Assembly (NCBI GenBank): GCA_016207285.1
Contig: JACQPW010000009.1
Coordinates: 1-12,527, forward strand
Length of the DNA: 12,527 nucleotides
DNA from: Candidatus Kerfeldbacteria bacterium
GTDB lineage: Bacteria; Patescibacteriota; Patescibacteriia; UBA9570
Direction: 5' to 3'
Every line of letters starts with the position of its first letter. The stretch's first letter is position 1. This document shows, piece after piece, positions 1-7,381 of this stretch. The position numbers and the translations under genes were made by a program. The notes under the pieces were generated by a model. That model was not told the origin of the DNA and searched no databases. It worked only from the letters and a program-made list of their open reading frames with translations.

Positions 1-109
1 GCCCAACAAGATGAAAGACTACATGAAATTTATTGCTGATCAAGTCGATACACCAATTTCATTGGTATCGGTTGGGGCTGAACGAAAATCCACTATTCAA
101 GTTCCATAG
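1..109 (+). CDS. purA: Adenylosuccinate synthase, C-terminal end (partial)
   Basis: Only the last 35 codons are in the window, read in the frame starting at base 2 and ending with TAG at 107-109. The tail contains the segment TPISLVSVGAERKSTI, which fits the conserved C-terminus of adenylosuccinate synthase (a P-V/I-x-L/I-(I/V)-S-V-G-x-x-R-x-x-T-I pattern). The enzyme joins IMP and aspartate, using GTP, to make adenylosuccinate, the first step from IMP to AMP in the cytoplasm. Position supports the call: the next gene, purL, begins 2 nt after the stop. The identification rests on a short tail plus context; the catalytic GTP- and IMP-binding parts lie upstream of the window. Confidence 0.85.
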   Translation, partial: PNKMKDYMKFIADQVDTPISLVSVGAERKSTIQVP

Positions 110-111
110 CC

Positions 112-2457
112 ATGGCAGAACCAGTTTTTGATTTATCCAAACTATCCGATAAAGAGGTCCAAACCTTGTTGGGTAAGTTCAAGATTGGATTAACGGTGGC
201 TGAAGCGCGGAAAGTGCAGCAGGATATTTTAAAGCGGCCACCAACGCAGACCGAGTTGATTGCGTTTGGTATTGAAGGTAGCGAACATACCTCGTACCGC
301 TCCAGCCGAAAATACTTAGCGACTTTCCATACCAGCGGCCCCCATGTGGTAGTGGGCCCAGGTGAAGATGCCGGTGTCGTGTGGATTGATCGGGTAGGTG
401 AAAAGGATTATGGCATTGTTGTTGGACATGAATCACACAACCATCCGTCGCAAGTAGTGCCGTATGAAGGTGCAGCCACCGGGATTGGTGGGTTGGTACG
501 GGATATTGTGTGTATGGGTGCCAAGGCAGTAGCCGTGGCTGACCCCTTACGGTTTGGTGATCTTAATTTAAACAAAACGAAGTGGTTGGCGAATGGCGTT
601 ATTTCCGGCGTGGGTGGTTATGGTAACCCATTGGGTATTCCTAATTTAGCGGGCGATACTTTTTTTAATGAATCGTTTAATACCAATTGTTTAGTCAACG
701 TGGTCGCTATGGGTACCGTAGCACTGGCGGATATTATCCATTCTAAGGCGCCAGCCAATAGTGTCGGCTATCAATTTATTTTGATCGGTAAACCAACTGA
801 TCAGAGTGGGTTTGGCGGAGCGTCTTTTTCTTCGATTGAACTGGACGAAGCCGATGCCGAAGCCAATAAAGGTGCGGTGCAAGAACCAAATGCCTTTTTA
901 GAGCGCCACATTTTACTGGCTACTTATGATTTATTTCGCGTTTTGAAAGAACAAAATTTAATGGGCGAAGTTGGGTTTAAAGATTTAGGCGCTGGTGGTA
1001 TTTTGTGTGCTTCAGTAGAGTTGGCCGAAGCCGGTGGTTATGGCGCTAAAATTGAACTTGACCAAGTCCATGTGGGCATAGAAAATTTATCACCAGCTGT
1101 TATCTTGATGGCCGAAACTCAAGAGCGTTTTATGTGGGTAGCTTCACCTAAAGCCGCCGCCGTCATTGTAAAACATTATAACGAGACCTGGGATTTTCCG
1201 AAGGTGTCGTTTGGTGCTAAAGCTTCCGTGATCGGTACGGTGCAAGCTGGCAACTATACAGTGTTCTATAAAGGTGAAAAAATTGTGGATGCAGAACCAG
1301 CTGCGGTCACAGCTGGGTTGCGTTATGACCGAGCAGTGAAAGCGAAGAAGTATGATGGAAAAGAACCGGATTGGAAAGAGGTTAAAGATATTGAGGAAGT
1401 CGTGCTTAAAGTCCTGGCGCATCCGGCTGTAGCCTGTAAGAAAGCGGTATTCGAGCATTACGATAAAAATGTTCAGGGGTTAGTAGAAATCGAAGCAGGG
1501 ATGGCCGATGCCGGTGTCATGGCTCCGTTGATTGAAGAGGGTTCCAAAGTAGGAGTGGCATTAAGTGTAGACGGTAATCCACGCTATGGAAAAATTTCTC
1601 CCTATTGGCAAGGCGCTAATGCTGTCATCGAAAGTGCCCGTAATGTCGCTGCCGTTGGTGCGACGCCCTGGTGCCTGACGGATTGTTTGAACTATGGTAA
1701 TCCTGAGAAACCAGAGCAGATGTGGGAATTCGTCGAAGGGGTGCGCGGTGTAGCAGAAGCTGCCAAAGCATTGCATGTCAAAGGGTACGATAATGCTCCG
1801 CTGCCCATTGTGTCGGGTAATGTGTCCTTATATAACCAAGCCCAAGATCAAGCCATTAACCCCTCCGCTATTATTGGTTGCTTTGGTCGCTTAGCAGATG
1901 TCTCCAGCGCCATCACACCAGATTTGATCCAGCCTGGTAATGTCATCTGTTTGATCGGTGAGCGCAAAAATGAACTAGGTGGTTCGGTGCTCTATGATCT
2001 GTTTGGTACCTATGGTGCTCATGTGCCACAGCCAGATTTTGCCCTGGCGGAGAAAGAAATTTTCTTCATGATTGAGATGATTGAACAAGGTTTAGTGCAG
2101 ACTTGCCACGATATTAGTGATGGTGGTATGCTGTCCACCCTTGCAGAGATGACCTTTGGTGGCCGGGGCGAATTACGCACTGGGATTGAAGTCGACCTCA
2201 CTATGGTCCCAGGCAAAGACTTAACCGCTACCCAGAAGTTATTTACAGAAACCGGCGGATTTGTATTCGAGGTTGATCCACAACTCTTACCAGCGGTGCA
2301 GCGTCATGCTAGCGAACGTGGTCTGGAGCTCAACTTGATTGGTGTGGTGCGATCAGATGAACAGTTTATCATTAAGCAAGGAGTGGAAGATTATATTACC
2401 CTGACCGTTGGGGCATTAGCCGACGCTTGGTTGAACGGATTACGCAGCAAACTTTAA
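112..2457 (+). CDS. purL: Phosphoribosylformylglycinamidine synthase subunit PurL (small type)
   Basis: This is the ATP-dependent synthetase subunit of FGAM synthase, converting FGAR plus ammonia (from PurQ) to FGAM in de novo purine synthesis. At 781 residues it is of the small PurL type (commonly about 720-780), not the about 1300-residue fused enzyme. Visible hallmarks are GEDAGVV (84-90), the HESHNHPS signature (106-113), the glycine-rich DLGAGG segment near 292, DCLNYGNP in the second half, SGNVSLYN, and CHDISDGG near the C-terminus, giving the usual two AIR-synthase-like halves. The N-terminal motif that is usually MWSEHCSYK reads GIEGSEHTSYR (53-63), so the normally conserved Cys is Thr. 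The ATG at 112 lies 2 nt after the purA stop and has no Shine-Dalgarno sequence, so it is probably translated by coupling. Its partners PurQ and PurS are encoded as one fused protein further down the operon. Family assignment is secure. Confidence 0.97.
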   Translation: MAEPVFDLSKLSDKEVQTLLGKFKIGLTVAEARKVQQDILKRPPTQTELIAFGIEGSEHTSYRSSRKYLATFHTSGPHVVVGPGEDAGVVWIDRVGEKDYGIVVGHESHNHPSQVVPYEGAATGIGGLVRDIVCMGAKAVAVADPLRFGDLNLNKTKWLANGVISGVGGYGNPLGIPNLAGDTFFNESFNTNCLVNVVAMGTVALADIIHSKAPANSVGYQFILIGKPTDQSGFGGASFSSIELDEADAEANKGAVQEPNAFLERHILLATYDLFRVLKEQNLMGEVGFKDLGAGGILCASVELAEAGGYGAKIELDQVHVGIENLSPAVILMAETQERFMWVASPKAAAVIVKHYNETWDFPKVSFGAKASVIGTVQAGNYTVFYKGEKIVDAEPAAVTAGLRYDRAVKAKKYDGKEPDWKEVKDIEEVVLKVLAHPAVACKKAVFEHYDKNVQGLVEIEAGMADAGVMAPLIEEGSKVGVALSVDGNPRYGKISPYWQGANAVIESARNVAAVGATPWCLTDCLNYGNPEKPEQMWEFVEGVRGVAEAAKALHVKGYDNAPLPIVSGNVSLYNQAQDQAINPSAIIGCFGRLADVSSAITPDLIQPGNVICLIGERKNELGGSVLYDLFGTYGAHVPQPDFALAEKEIFFMIEMIEQGLVQTCHDISDGGMLSTLAEMTFGGRGELRTGIEVDLTMVPGKDLTATQKLFTETGGFVFEVDPQLLPAVQRHASERGLELNLIGVVRSDEQFIIKQGVEDYITLTVGALADAWLNGLRSKL

Positions 2458-2461
2458 ACCT

Positions 2462-3340
2462 ATGTTAAAAACCCACGGTAACATCCTAACGCTCACTGGC
2501 CAACCGAAGCGGCATGACCTGATTTCAGCTATTGTGGAAATGTATCGGGTAGCAGTGACACACTTACCAACCGATGTAGTGACTGGCCTCAAAACCGGTT
2601 TGAAGAAAGAAACCAATCCCCGGGCTAAGCACGTGCTCAAAACCATGTTGCAGAATATTGACATGGCGGATTGCGAAACAAAACCATTATGCCAAGATAC
2701 CGGTATTCCATTGGTGTATGTTAAATACCAAAGCAAGAAGTATAAGCAACTGGAACTAAAGAAAATTATTAAAGATGCCACTACCGTGGCGACAAAAGAA
2801 GTGCCTTTACGTGCCAATGCCTATGATCTGATTCAAGGTAAAGTGATTGGCAATTATCCGGTTATTTACTTTAAGGAAACTGAAGATCAATCGCAGATTC
2901 AGTTATTGCTCAAAGGCGGTGGTTCAGAAAATGTTTCTCGTGTCTACCAGCTACCCGATCGTTCCATTGGTGCCGATCGAGATTTTGACGGAATTGAAAA
3001 GTGTATTTTAGATGCCGTGATTAAAGCTCAAGGTCGAGGTTGCCCCCCGTACATTATTGGTGCGGCTGTCTGTGGGAATATGGAAGAAGCCAGTTATCGA
3101 GCCAAGAATCGGCACCTGTTATCGATTAATCAACATAATCCTATTCCAAAACTGGCGGCCTTTGAAAAACGTATTCTGAAGAAGATTAATGCTTTAGATA
3201 TTGGTCCAATGGGTGTGGGTGGTAAAACCACCGCTTTAGGGATGAAGTTTACTGCGCGCTATGTTCATCCAGCTTCCTGGTTTGTAGGTGTATCGATTGG
3301 TTGTTGGAGTATGCGTCGTACTACGTTACATCTACCCTAG
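2462..3340 (+). CDS. Class I fumarate hydratase, alpha (iron-sulfur) subunit
   Basis: This 292-residue protein is the alpha subunit of the two-subunit Fe-S hydro-lyase family (FumA N-terminal half/TtdA). The family interconverts fumarate and malate, or dehydrates tartrate. All three expected cluster ligands are visible: Cys77 in CQDTG, Cys194 in GCPP and Cys281 in GCWSMRR. Also present are KGGGSEN (151-157) and GPMGVGGKTTALG (248-260), both typical of the family. An oxygen-labile [4Fe-4S] cluster is therefore expected, pointing to an anaerobic or microaerobic host. The ATG lies 4 nt after the purL stop with no Shine-Dalgarno sequence. The beta subunit follows directly and a malic enzyme follows that, so fumarase is a much better call than tartrate dehydratase. 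It is unusual to find it between purL and purM; PurB, the usual source of fumarate in purine synthesis, is not in this window. The subunit is commonly named fumA or ttdA, but I give no symbol because naming is inconsistent. Confidence 0.93.
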   Translation: MLKTHGNILTLTGQPKRHDLISAIVEMYRVAVTHLPTDVVTGLKTGLKKETNPRAKHVLKTMLQNIDMADCETKPLCQDTGIPLVYVKYQSKKYKQLELKKIIKDATTVATKEVPLRANAYDLIQGKVIGNYPVIYFKETEDQSQIQLLLKGGGSENVSRVYQLPDRSIGADRDFDGIEKCILDAVIKAQGRGCPPYIIGAAVCGNMEEASYRAKNRHLLSINQHNPIPKLAAFEKRILKKINALDIGPMGVGGKTTALGMKFTARYVHPASWFVGVSIGCWSMRRTTLHLP

Positions 3341-3907
3341 ATGGCAGTACTCCATATCACTACACCACCAACAGCGGCAGTGATCAAACGCGTGCGGGCG
3401 GGTGATGAAGTTTATTTTTCTGGGCGGGTGATGACGGCGCGAGATAAAGCCCACCGCTGGTTACTGAAACATGATTTTAAGCCCCTCCATAATGCAGTTT
3501 TGTATCACTGTGGACCAATGTATGAATATAACCAAGATGGCTCCATTAATATCTTAGCTGCTGGACCCACGACGAGTGCTCGTTTCAACCACTATACGCC
3601 ACAATTAATTAAGCAGTACAATATCCGCGCCATCATGGGCAAAGGGGGGATGGATCAAGGGGTACGCACAGCTCTAAAAGGGATTGGTATTTATTGTGCG
3701 GCGATTGGTGGAGCGGCAGTGTACTACGCCCACTGTATTACTAAGGTACATAAAGTCTATAAGCAAGAGTTTGGTATGACGGATGCCATTTGGGAACTAG
3801 AGGTGAAGGATTTTCCAGTTTTCTGTATGATGGATAGCAAAGGCAAAAGTTTATTTGCCGAAGTTGAACGCAAGTCGCGCCATAATCGTAAACAATTGTA
3901 CGCATGA
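3341..3907 (+). CDS. Class I fumarate hydratase, beta subunit
   Basis: This 188-residue protein is the beta subunit partner of the preceding gene (C-terminal half of FumA/TtdB). It shows the conserved order of motifs: AGDEVYFSGRVMTARDKAHR (20-39), YHCGPM (55-60), AAGPTTSARF (73-82), GKGGMDQG (100-107) and IGGAAVYYA (122-130). These lie in the swivelling beta-domain that closes over the cluster and substrate held by the alpha subunit. The ATG starts on the base right after the alpha-subunit TAG, giving zero spacing and no Shine-Dalgarno sequence, as expected for stoichiometric coupled synthesis of two subunits. In many bacteria these halves are fused; here they are separate. The stop (TGA, 3905-3907) overlaps the malic enzyme start in an ATGA arrangement. 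Function as fumarase rather than tartrate dehydratase is inferred from the adjacent malic enzyme. Confidence 0.93.
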   Translation: MAVLHITTPPTAAVIKRVRAGDEVYFSGRVMTARDKAHRWLLKHDFKPLHNAVLYHCGPMYEYNQDGSINILAAGPTTSARFNHYTPQLIKQYNIRAIMGKGGMDQGVRTALKGIGIYCAAIGGAAVYYAHCITKVHKVYKQEFGMTDAIWELEVKDFPVFCMMDSKGKSLFAEVERKSRHNRKQLYA

Positions 3908-5088
3908 TCACTAAACGCATTACTACCCAATTGCCATACCCGTTACGTAACCAACGTGATTTGTCGATGTTGTATACTCCAGGTGTTGCCGAACCATCAC
4001 GCCAGATTGCTAAGCAACCTCAGTTAGCGTATGCATTAACGAATAAACGTAACCTGGTCGCAGTGATTACTAATGGTACGGCAGTATTAGGGTTAGGGAA
4101 CATTGGTCCGCTGGCAGCTAAGCCAGTGATGGAAGGTAAAGCCGCTTTGTTTAAACGCTTCGCTGGTATCGATGCCTTTGATTTGGAAATTGCGGAAACG
4201 GATCCAGATCAATTTGTCGACATCGTCACAAAACTAGCCCCAACTTTTGGTGGCATCAATTTGGAAGATATTTCAGCGCCGGCGTGTTTCTACATTGAAG
4301 ACGAATTACAGAAACGATTAGATATTCCAGTATTTCATGATGATCAGCACGGCACCGCCATTATTTCCGGCGCGGCCTTATTAAATGCTGTGGAATTGGT
4401 TGGTAAAAAAATGTCACACATTAAACTGGTTATTTCCGGTGCAGGCGCGGCTGGGATTCGGTGTGCTGAACAGTATGTACGCCTAGGGGTACACAAGAAC
4501 AATATAATCATGTGTGACTCTAAGGGGATTGTTTCTAAACAGAGAAAAGATCTTGATGTGTATAAGAAAAGTTTTGCGGTTTCCAAGCGTGGGTCATTAG
4601 CAGATGCCTTCGTTGATGCAGATGTCTTTGTGGGTGTGTCGGCACCTAATATTGTAACTCCGGCAATGATCAAAACGATGGCTAAAAACCCCATTGTCTT
4701 TGCCATGGCGAATCCAGATCCAGAGATCGCCTATACCCTCGCCAAACGGGCGCGACATGATATACTAGTGGCGACTGGTCGGAGCGATCGCCCCAACCAG
4801 ATCAATAATGTGCTCGGTTTTCCCTTTGTGTTCCGTGGTGCCCTAGATGCTGGTGCCAAACGCATCACCACAGAGATGAAATTAGCTGCTACCTATGCGT
4901 TAGCAGACCTAGCCCATCGGTCGGTACCAGCCAGTGTCAAACGCGCCTATGGTCTCAAACAATTGCAGTTCGGTTACGATTACATTGTGCCCAAACCATT
5001 TGATCCGCGTCTCCTCGCTGTAGTGTCCACTGCCGTTGCTAAAGTCGTTAATCCCAAATTTAATAAACGCTATGGCCGTTACCTATAA
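3904..5088 (+). CDS. Malic enzyme (malate dehydrogenase, oxaloacetate-decarboxylating)
   Basis: The enzyme oxidatively decarboxylates malate to pyruvate and CO2 with reduction of NAD(P). At 394 residues it matches the short prokaryotic malic enzyme without extra C-terminal domains. Visible motifs are LYTPGVAEPSR with candidate catalytic Tyr24, VITNGTAVLGLGNIG (54-68), MEGKAALFKRFAGID with candidate catalytic Lys79, GGINLEDISAP with metal ligands Glu121/Asp122, FHDDQHGTAI with metal ligand Asp147, and a Rossmann GAGAAG at 179-184. NAD versus NADP preference cannot be decided reliably by eye. The ATG overlaps the fumarase beta stop by 4 nt (ATGA), and the 3' end overlaps purM by 17 nt. Directly after fumarase, it completes a fumarate to malate to pyruvate route. 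All key residues are present, so an active enzyme is expected. Confidence 0.95.
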   Translation: MITKRITTQLPYPLRNQRDLSMLYTPGVAEPSRQIAKQPQLAYALTNKRNLVAVITNGTAVLGLGNIGPLAAKPVMEGKAALFKRFAGIDAFDLEIAETDPDQFVDIVTKLAPTFGGINLEDISAPACFYIEDELQKRLDIPVFHDDQHGTAIISGAALLNAVELVGKKMSHIKLVISGAGAAGIRCAEQYVRLGVHKNNIIMCDSKGIVSKQRKDLDVYKKSFAVSKRGSLADAFVDADVFVGVSAPNIVTPAMIKTMAKNPIVFAMANPDPEIAYTLAKRARHDILVATGRSDRPNQINNVLGFPFVFRGALDAGAKRITTEMKLAATYALADLAHRSVPASVKRAYGLKQLQFGYDYIVPKPFDPRLLAVVSTAVAKVVNPKFNKRYGRYL

Positions 5089-6109
5089 AGAATCCGGAGT
5101 AGATGTAGAAGTCGGCGACGAAGCCATTCGTCGCATTATTCCATTGGTCAAAAAAAGTTTTAACCATCGTGTCCTCACTGGTTTAGGTCTGTTTGGTTCG
5201 CTTTACGAAATTACCGATTTGGTGAAGCAATACAAAGAACCGGTTTTGGTGCAAAGTATTGATGGTGTGGGTACAAAAATGGCCATTGCCGGGATGATGG
5301 GTATGTATGCGCAAGCCGGACGCGACATGGTGGCGCATAGTTGTAATGATGTCTTGTGCCAAGGTGCCAAACCATTGACGTTATTGGATTACGTGGCTAC
5401 CGCTAAGCTGGATCCGGCTATTTTGGCCGAGATTGTCGGTGGTATGGCCGAAGAGTGTGCCAAGTACGGGATGTCATTGGTGGGTGGCGAAACAGCCGAG
5501 ATGCCTGGTACGTATGTAGAAGGTGAGTGGGATTTAGCTGGTTCGGTACTAGGGGTAGTAGAAAAGTCCAAAATCATCGATGGTTCTAAAATCCAAGTAG
5601 GGGATGCCTTAATTGGATTGAGCTCAGATGGGTTGCACACCAACGGTTATTCCTTAGCCCGTAAAGTATTCTTTGATCTGAAAAAATTCAGCGTCCGTGA
5701 TGTGGTAGCGGAGATGCCGCAATCGGTGGGTGCCATGTTGATGAAGCCCCATAAAAATTATACGAATTATGTCTTGCCGCTATTGGAGAAATACCAAGTG
5801 CATGGTCTGGCTCACATTACCGGTGGTGGACTGATCAAAAACATTCCGCGCATTTTACCAGAAGGTTGTACTGCCCAAATCCAAAAAGGCAGTTGGGAAA
5901 TTTTACCGGTATTTGAAGCCATTCAACAATTTGGTGACGTGCCTGAAAAGGATATGTATATCACCATGAATATGGGAATCGGCATGGTGGTGGTTGTACC
6001 AGCCGCTGAACGCGATGCCGTGATGGCAGACTTGAAGAAACATTCGGATCTCAATACCTACACTATTGGTGAGGTGGTAGCTGGTAAGCGGGAAGTATGT
6101 TTCGTGTAG
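5072..6109 (+). CDS. purM: Phosphoribosylformylglycinamidine cyclo-ligase (AIR synthase)
   Basis: PurM closes FGAM to aminoimidazole ribotide using ATP, the step right after PurL/PurQ/PurS. With the ATG at 5072 the protein is 345 residues, the family's usual size, and begins MAVTYKESGVDVEVGDEAI, which lines up with the normal PurM N-terminus (TYKxAGVD). An in-frame TTG at 5036 would add 12 unrelated residues and is not favoured. Hallmarks include the QSIDGVGTKM segment, the HSCNDVLCQGAKPL segment, GGETAEMPG, LSSDGLHTNGYSLAR and HITGGGLIKNIPR. The start lies inside the end of the malic enzyme (17 nt overlap) and the 3' end overlaps the purQ-purS gene by 13 nt, so it is locked into the same transcript. 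No Shine-Dalgarno sequence is evident. Nothing looks damaged. Confidence 0.97.
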   Translation: MAVTYKESGVDVEVGDEAIRRIIPLVKKSFNHRVLTGLGLFGSLYEITDLVKQYKEPVLVQSIDGVGTKMAIAGMMGMYAQAGRDMVAHSCNDVLCQGAKPLTLLDYVATAKLDPAILAEIVGGMAEECAKYGMSLVGGETAEMPGTYVEGEWDLAGSVLGVVEKSKIIDGSKIQVGDALIGLSSDGLHTNGYSLARKVFFDLKKFSVRDVVAEMPQSVGAMLMKPHKNYTNYVLPLLEKYQVHGLAHITGGGLIKNIPRILPEGCTAQIQKGSWEILPVFEAIQQFGDVPEKDMYITMNMGIGMVVVVPAAERDAVMADLKKHSDLNTYTIGEVVAGKREVCFV

Positions 6110-7380
6110 CGGTCATTCTATTTCCAGGCACGAACTGTGAAGGTGAAACCAATCGCTCATTGGCTAATGCTGGTCTAGCGGCTGACTACATTCGTTGGAA
6201 CGAGGGAGCAAAATTAGCTCAAGGTAATTATGACGCTTATGTCTTACCCGGTGGGTTTGCCTACGAAGATCGCAGTCGCGCTGGCATCATTGCTGCACTG
6301 GATCCAGTAATGGAACAGATTAAGCAAGCCGCCGCTCAAGGTAAACCCGTGATTGGTATTTGTAATGGTTGCCAAGTGTTAGTGGAAACCGGTTTGATTC
6401 CAGGTTTAGATGGTAATATCTTAGCTGGTGCCGTCGCTGTGAATACGCGCTTAAAGGCTGGTAAAATTATTGGTACGGGCTTTTATCATGATACTATTTA
6501 TATCCAAACGACCGCTCCAGCTGGTCGTAGTTGTGTCACGACGAATTTAGAACCAGGCACGATTATTCCGGCTACCGTGGCCAATGGCGAAGGTCGGTTT
6601 ATTTTTCCAACCGACTTGTTAGTCGAGTTGGATAAACACCAACAGATTATTTTTAAATATTGTACCGAGGCTGGTGAGCTGGCCAATGAATTTCCAACGA
6701 CACCCAACGGTGCCATTTGGGGGATCGCCGGTTTTTGTAATCCCGCTGGAAATGTAGTGGCGTATATGCCTCACCCAGAGCGACTTGAGCGTGGTGGTGA
6801 CTCCTTATTTAATAATCTACGTGCTTGGCTAGAACACCCACCCAAACATGAACCGTACACCATGCAGTGGAAACCAGAATCAACCGTCGTAGGTGCCTAT
6901 GAATGTGCGAAGAATTGCTTACAGTTATATGTGGAATTAAAAATTACTGATAATGCGGCTAAGACCGTTGAACTAGCCTTACAACAAAAAGGCTATGCCG
7001 TAACAGTGGCCAGAAAAACCCATTGGGAGGTCTGGCACGAAGAGTCGGTGAGTGACCTCAAAGGGTTCACTCAAACCATGGTGGACAGTGGCGAGTTATT
7101 GAACACTCATAAAGAGCGTTATACCCAGCATAAAACCACTCAGCCAAAAACAGTTTCGTTATTAGTACGGTTTTCAGATGATTTTGAAGGGAAGGCGGTT
7201 GCTGACACCCTGCGCAGTCGCTTTGGTTTAAATGGCATTGCTAATATTCATAAGGGTGTCGTCTGGGAGCTGACGTTTCAAAGTGAAGATGCTGCCGAAC
7301 GTACTCGTTTATTGACAGAAATATTACAGACACATATTTTATTTAATCCGTTCTCGCAGGACTGTAAAATGATTACTTGA
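6097..7380 (+). CDS. purQ: FGAM synthase glutaminase PurQ fused to two PurS-like domains
   Basis: Residues 1 to about 245 are PurQ, the class I glutamine amidotransferase that supplies ammonia to PurL. Visible are FPGTNCEGE (9-17), PGGFAYEDRSRAG (51-63), the nucleophile Cys89 in GICNGCQ and the PHPER segment giving His226 and Glu228. The usual AHGEG reads ANGEG (162-166). PurQ normally stops near residue 220-260, but this frame runs on to 427 residues. After a linker (about 246-272) come two segments that each resemble PurS: about 273-346 (LYVELKITDNAAKTVELALQ, then ELLNTHKERY) and about 351-427 (LLVRFSDDFEGKAVADTL, HKGVVWEL, LLTEIL, LFNPFSQD). No separate purS is in the window. PurS normally acts as a dimer bridging PurQ and PurL, so the tandem probably replaces that dimer within one chain. 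The ATG overlaps purM by 13 nt; GGAAG lies only 1 nt upstream, too close for a normal ribosome site. PurQ is certain; PurS identity is by pattern. Confidence 0.93.
   Translation: MFRVAVILFPGTNCEGETNRSLANAGLAADYIRWNEGAKLAQGNYDAYVLPGGFAYEDRSRAGIIAALDPVMEQIKQAAAQGKPVIGICNGCQVLVETGLIPGLDGNILAGAVAVNTRLKAGKIIGTGFYHDTIYIQTTAPAGRSCVTTNLEPGTIIPATVANGEGRFIFPTDLLVELDKHQQIIFKYCTEAGELANEFPTTPNGAIWGIAGFCNPAGNVVAYMPHPERLERGGDSLFNNLRAWLEHPPKHEPYTMQWKPESTVVGAYECAKNCLQLYVELKITDNAAKTVELALQQKGYAVTVARKTHWEVWHEESVSDLKGFTQTMVDSGELLNTHKERYTQHKTTQPKTVSLLVRFSDDFEGKAVADTLRSRFGLNGIANIHKGVVWELTFQSEDAAERTRLLTEILQTHILFNPFSQDCKMIT
6913..7377 (+). other. purS: Tandem PurS-like domains (C-terminal half of the PurQ fusion)
   Basis: Two successive units of about 75 residues share the PurS layout: a first beta strand (LYVELKI / LLVRFSD), a helix with an alanine- and valine-rich face (AAKTVELAL / EGKAVADTL), a middle strand ending in a tryptophan-containing segment (KTHWEVWHE / KGVVWELTF), then a second helix and a closing stretch (ELLNTHKERY / LFNPFSQDCK). 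The second unit keeps the EGKAV-type motif and the L-x-N-P-like tail and is the closer match to stand-alone PurS; the first is more diverged. Residue ranges are roughly 273-346 and 351-427 of the fusion. A PurS-dimer-like N-terminal domain is known in the large single-chain PurL, so a one-chain dimer has precedent, but here it is attached to the end of PurQ. Boundaries are by eye. Confidence 0.75.
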
Positions 7381-7381
7381 T

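Noticed and set aside
179..2216. Several minus-strand open frames of 60-105 codons inside purL
   Set aside because: They are antisense to a fully conserved gene, have low-complexity or odd composition, and have no promoter or ribosome site.
2440..2817. Minus-strand 125-codon frame with a hydrophobic stretch opposite the fumarase alpha gene
   Set aside because: It lies opposite a well-conserved coding region; the hydrophobic segment arises from reverse-reading lysine- and glutamate-rich codons.
2462..3907. L-tartrate dehydratase (TtdAB) instead of fumarase
   Set aside because: The families are too similar to separate by eye, but the adjacent malic enzyme and the fumarate-producing pathway around it favour fumarase. 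No tartrate transporter or regulator is present.
5036..5071. Longer purM reading frame starting at TTG 5036
   Set aside because: The extra 12 residues lie inside the malic enzyme gene, do not match PurM N-termini, and the ATG at 5072 gives the normal length and start sequence.
6840..7380. Frameshift or missed stop as the cause of the long PurQ
   Set aside because: The extension is in one clean frame, has PurS-like content in two units, and replaces a separate purS gene, so a true fusion is more likely than an artefact.
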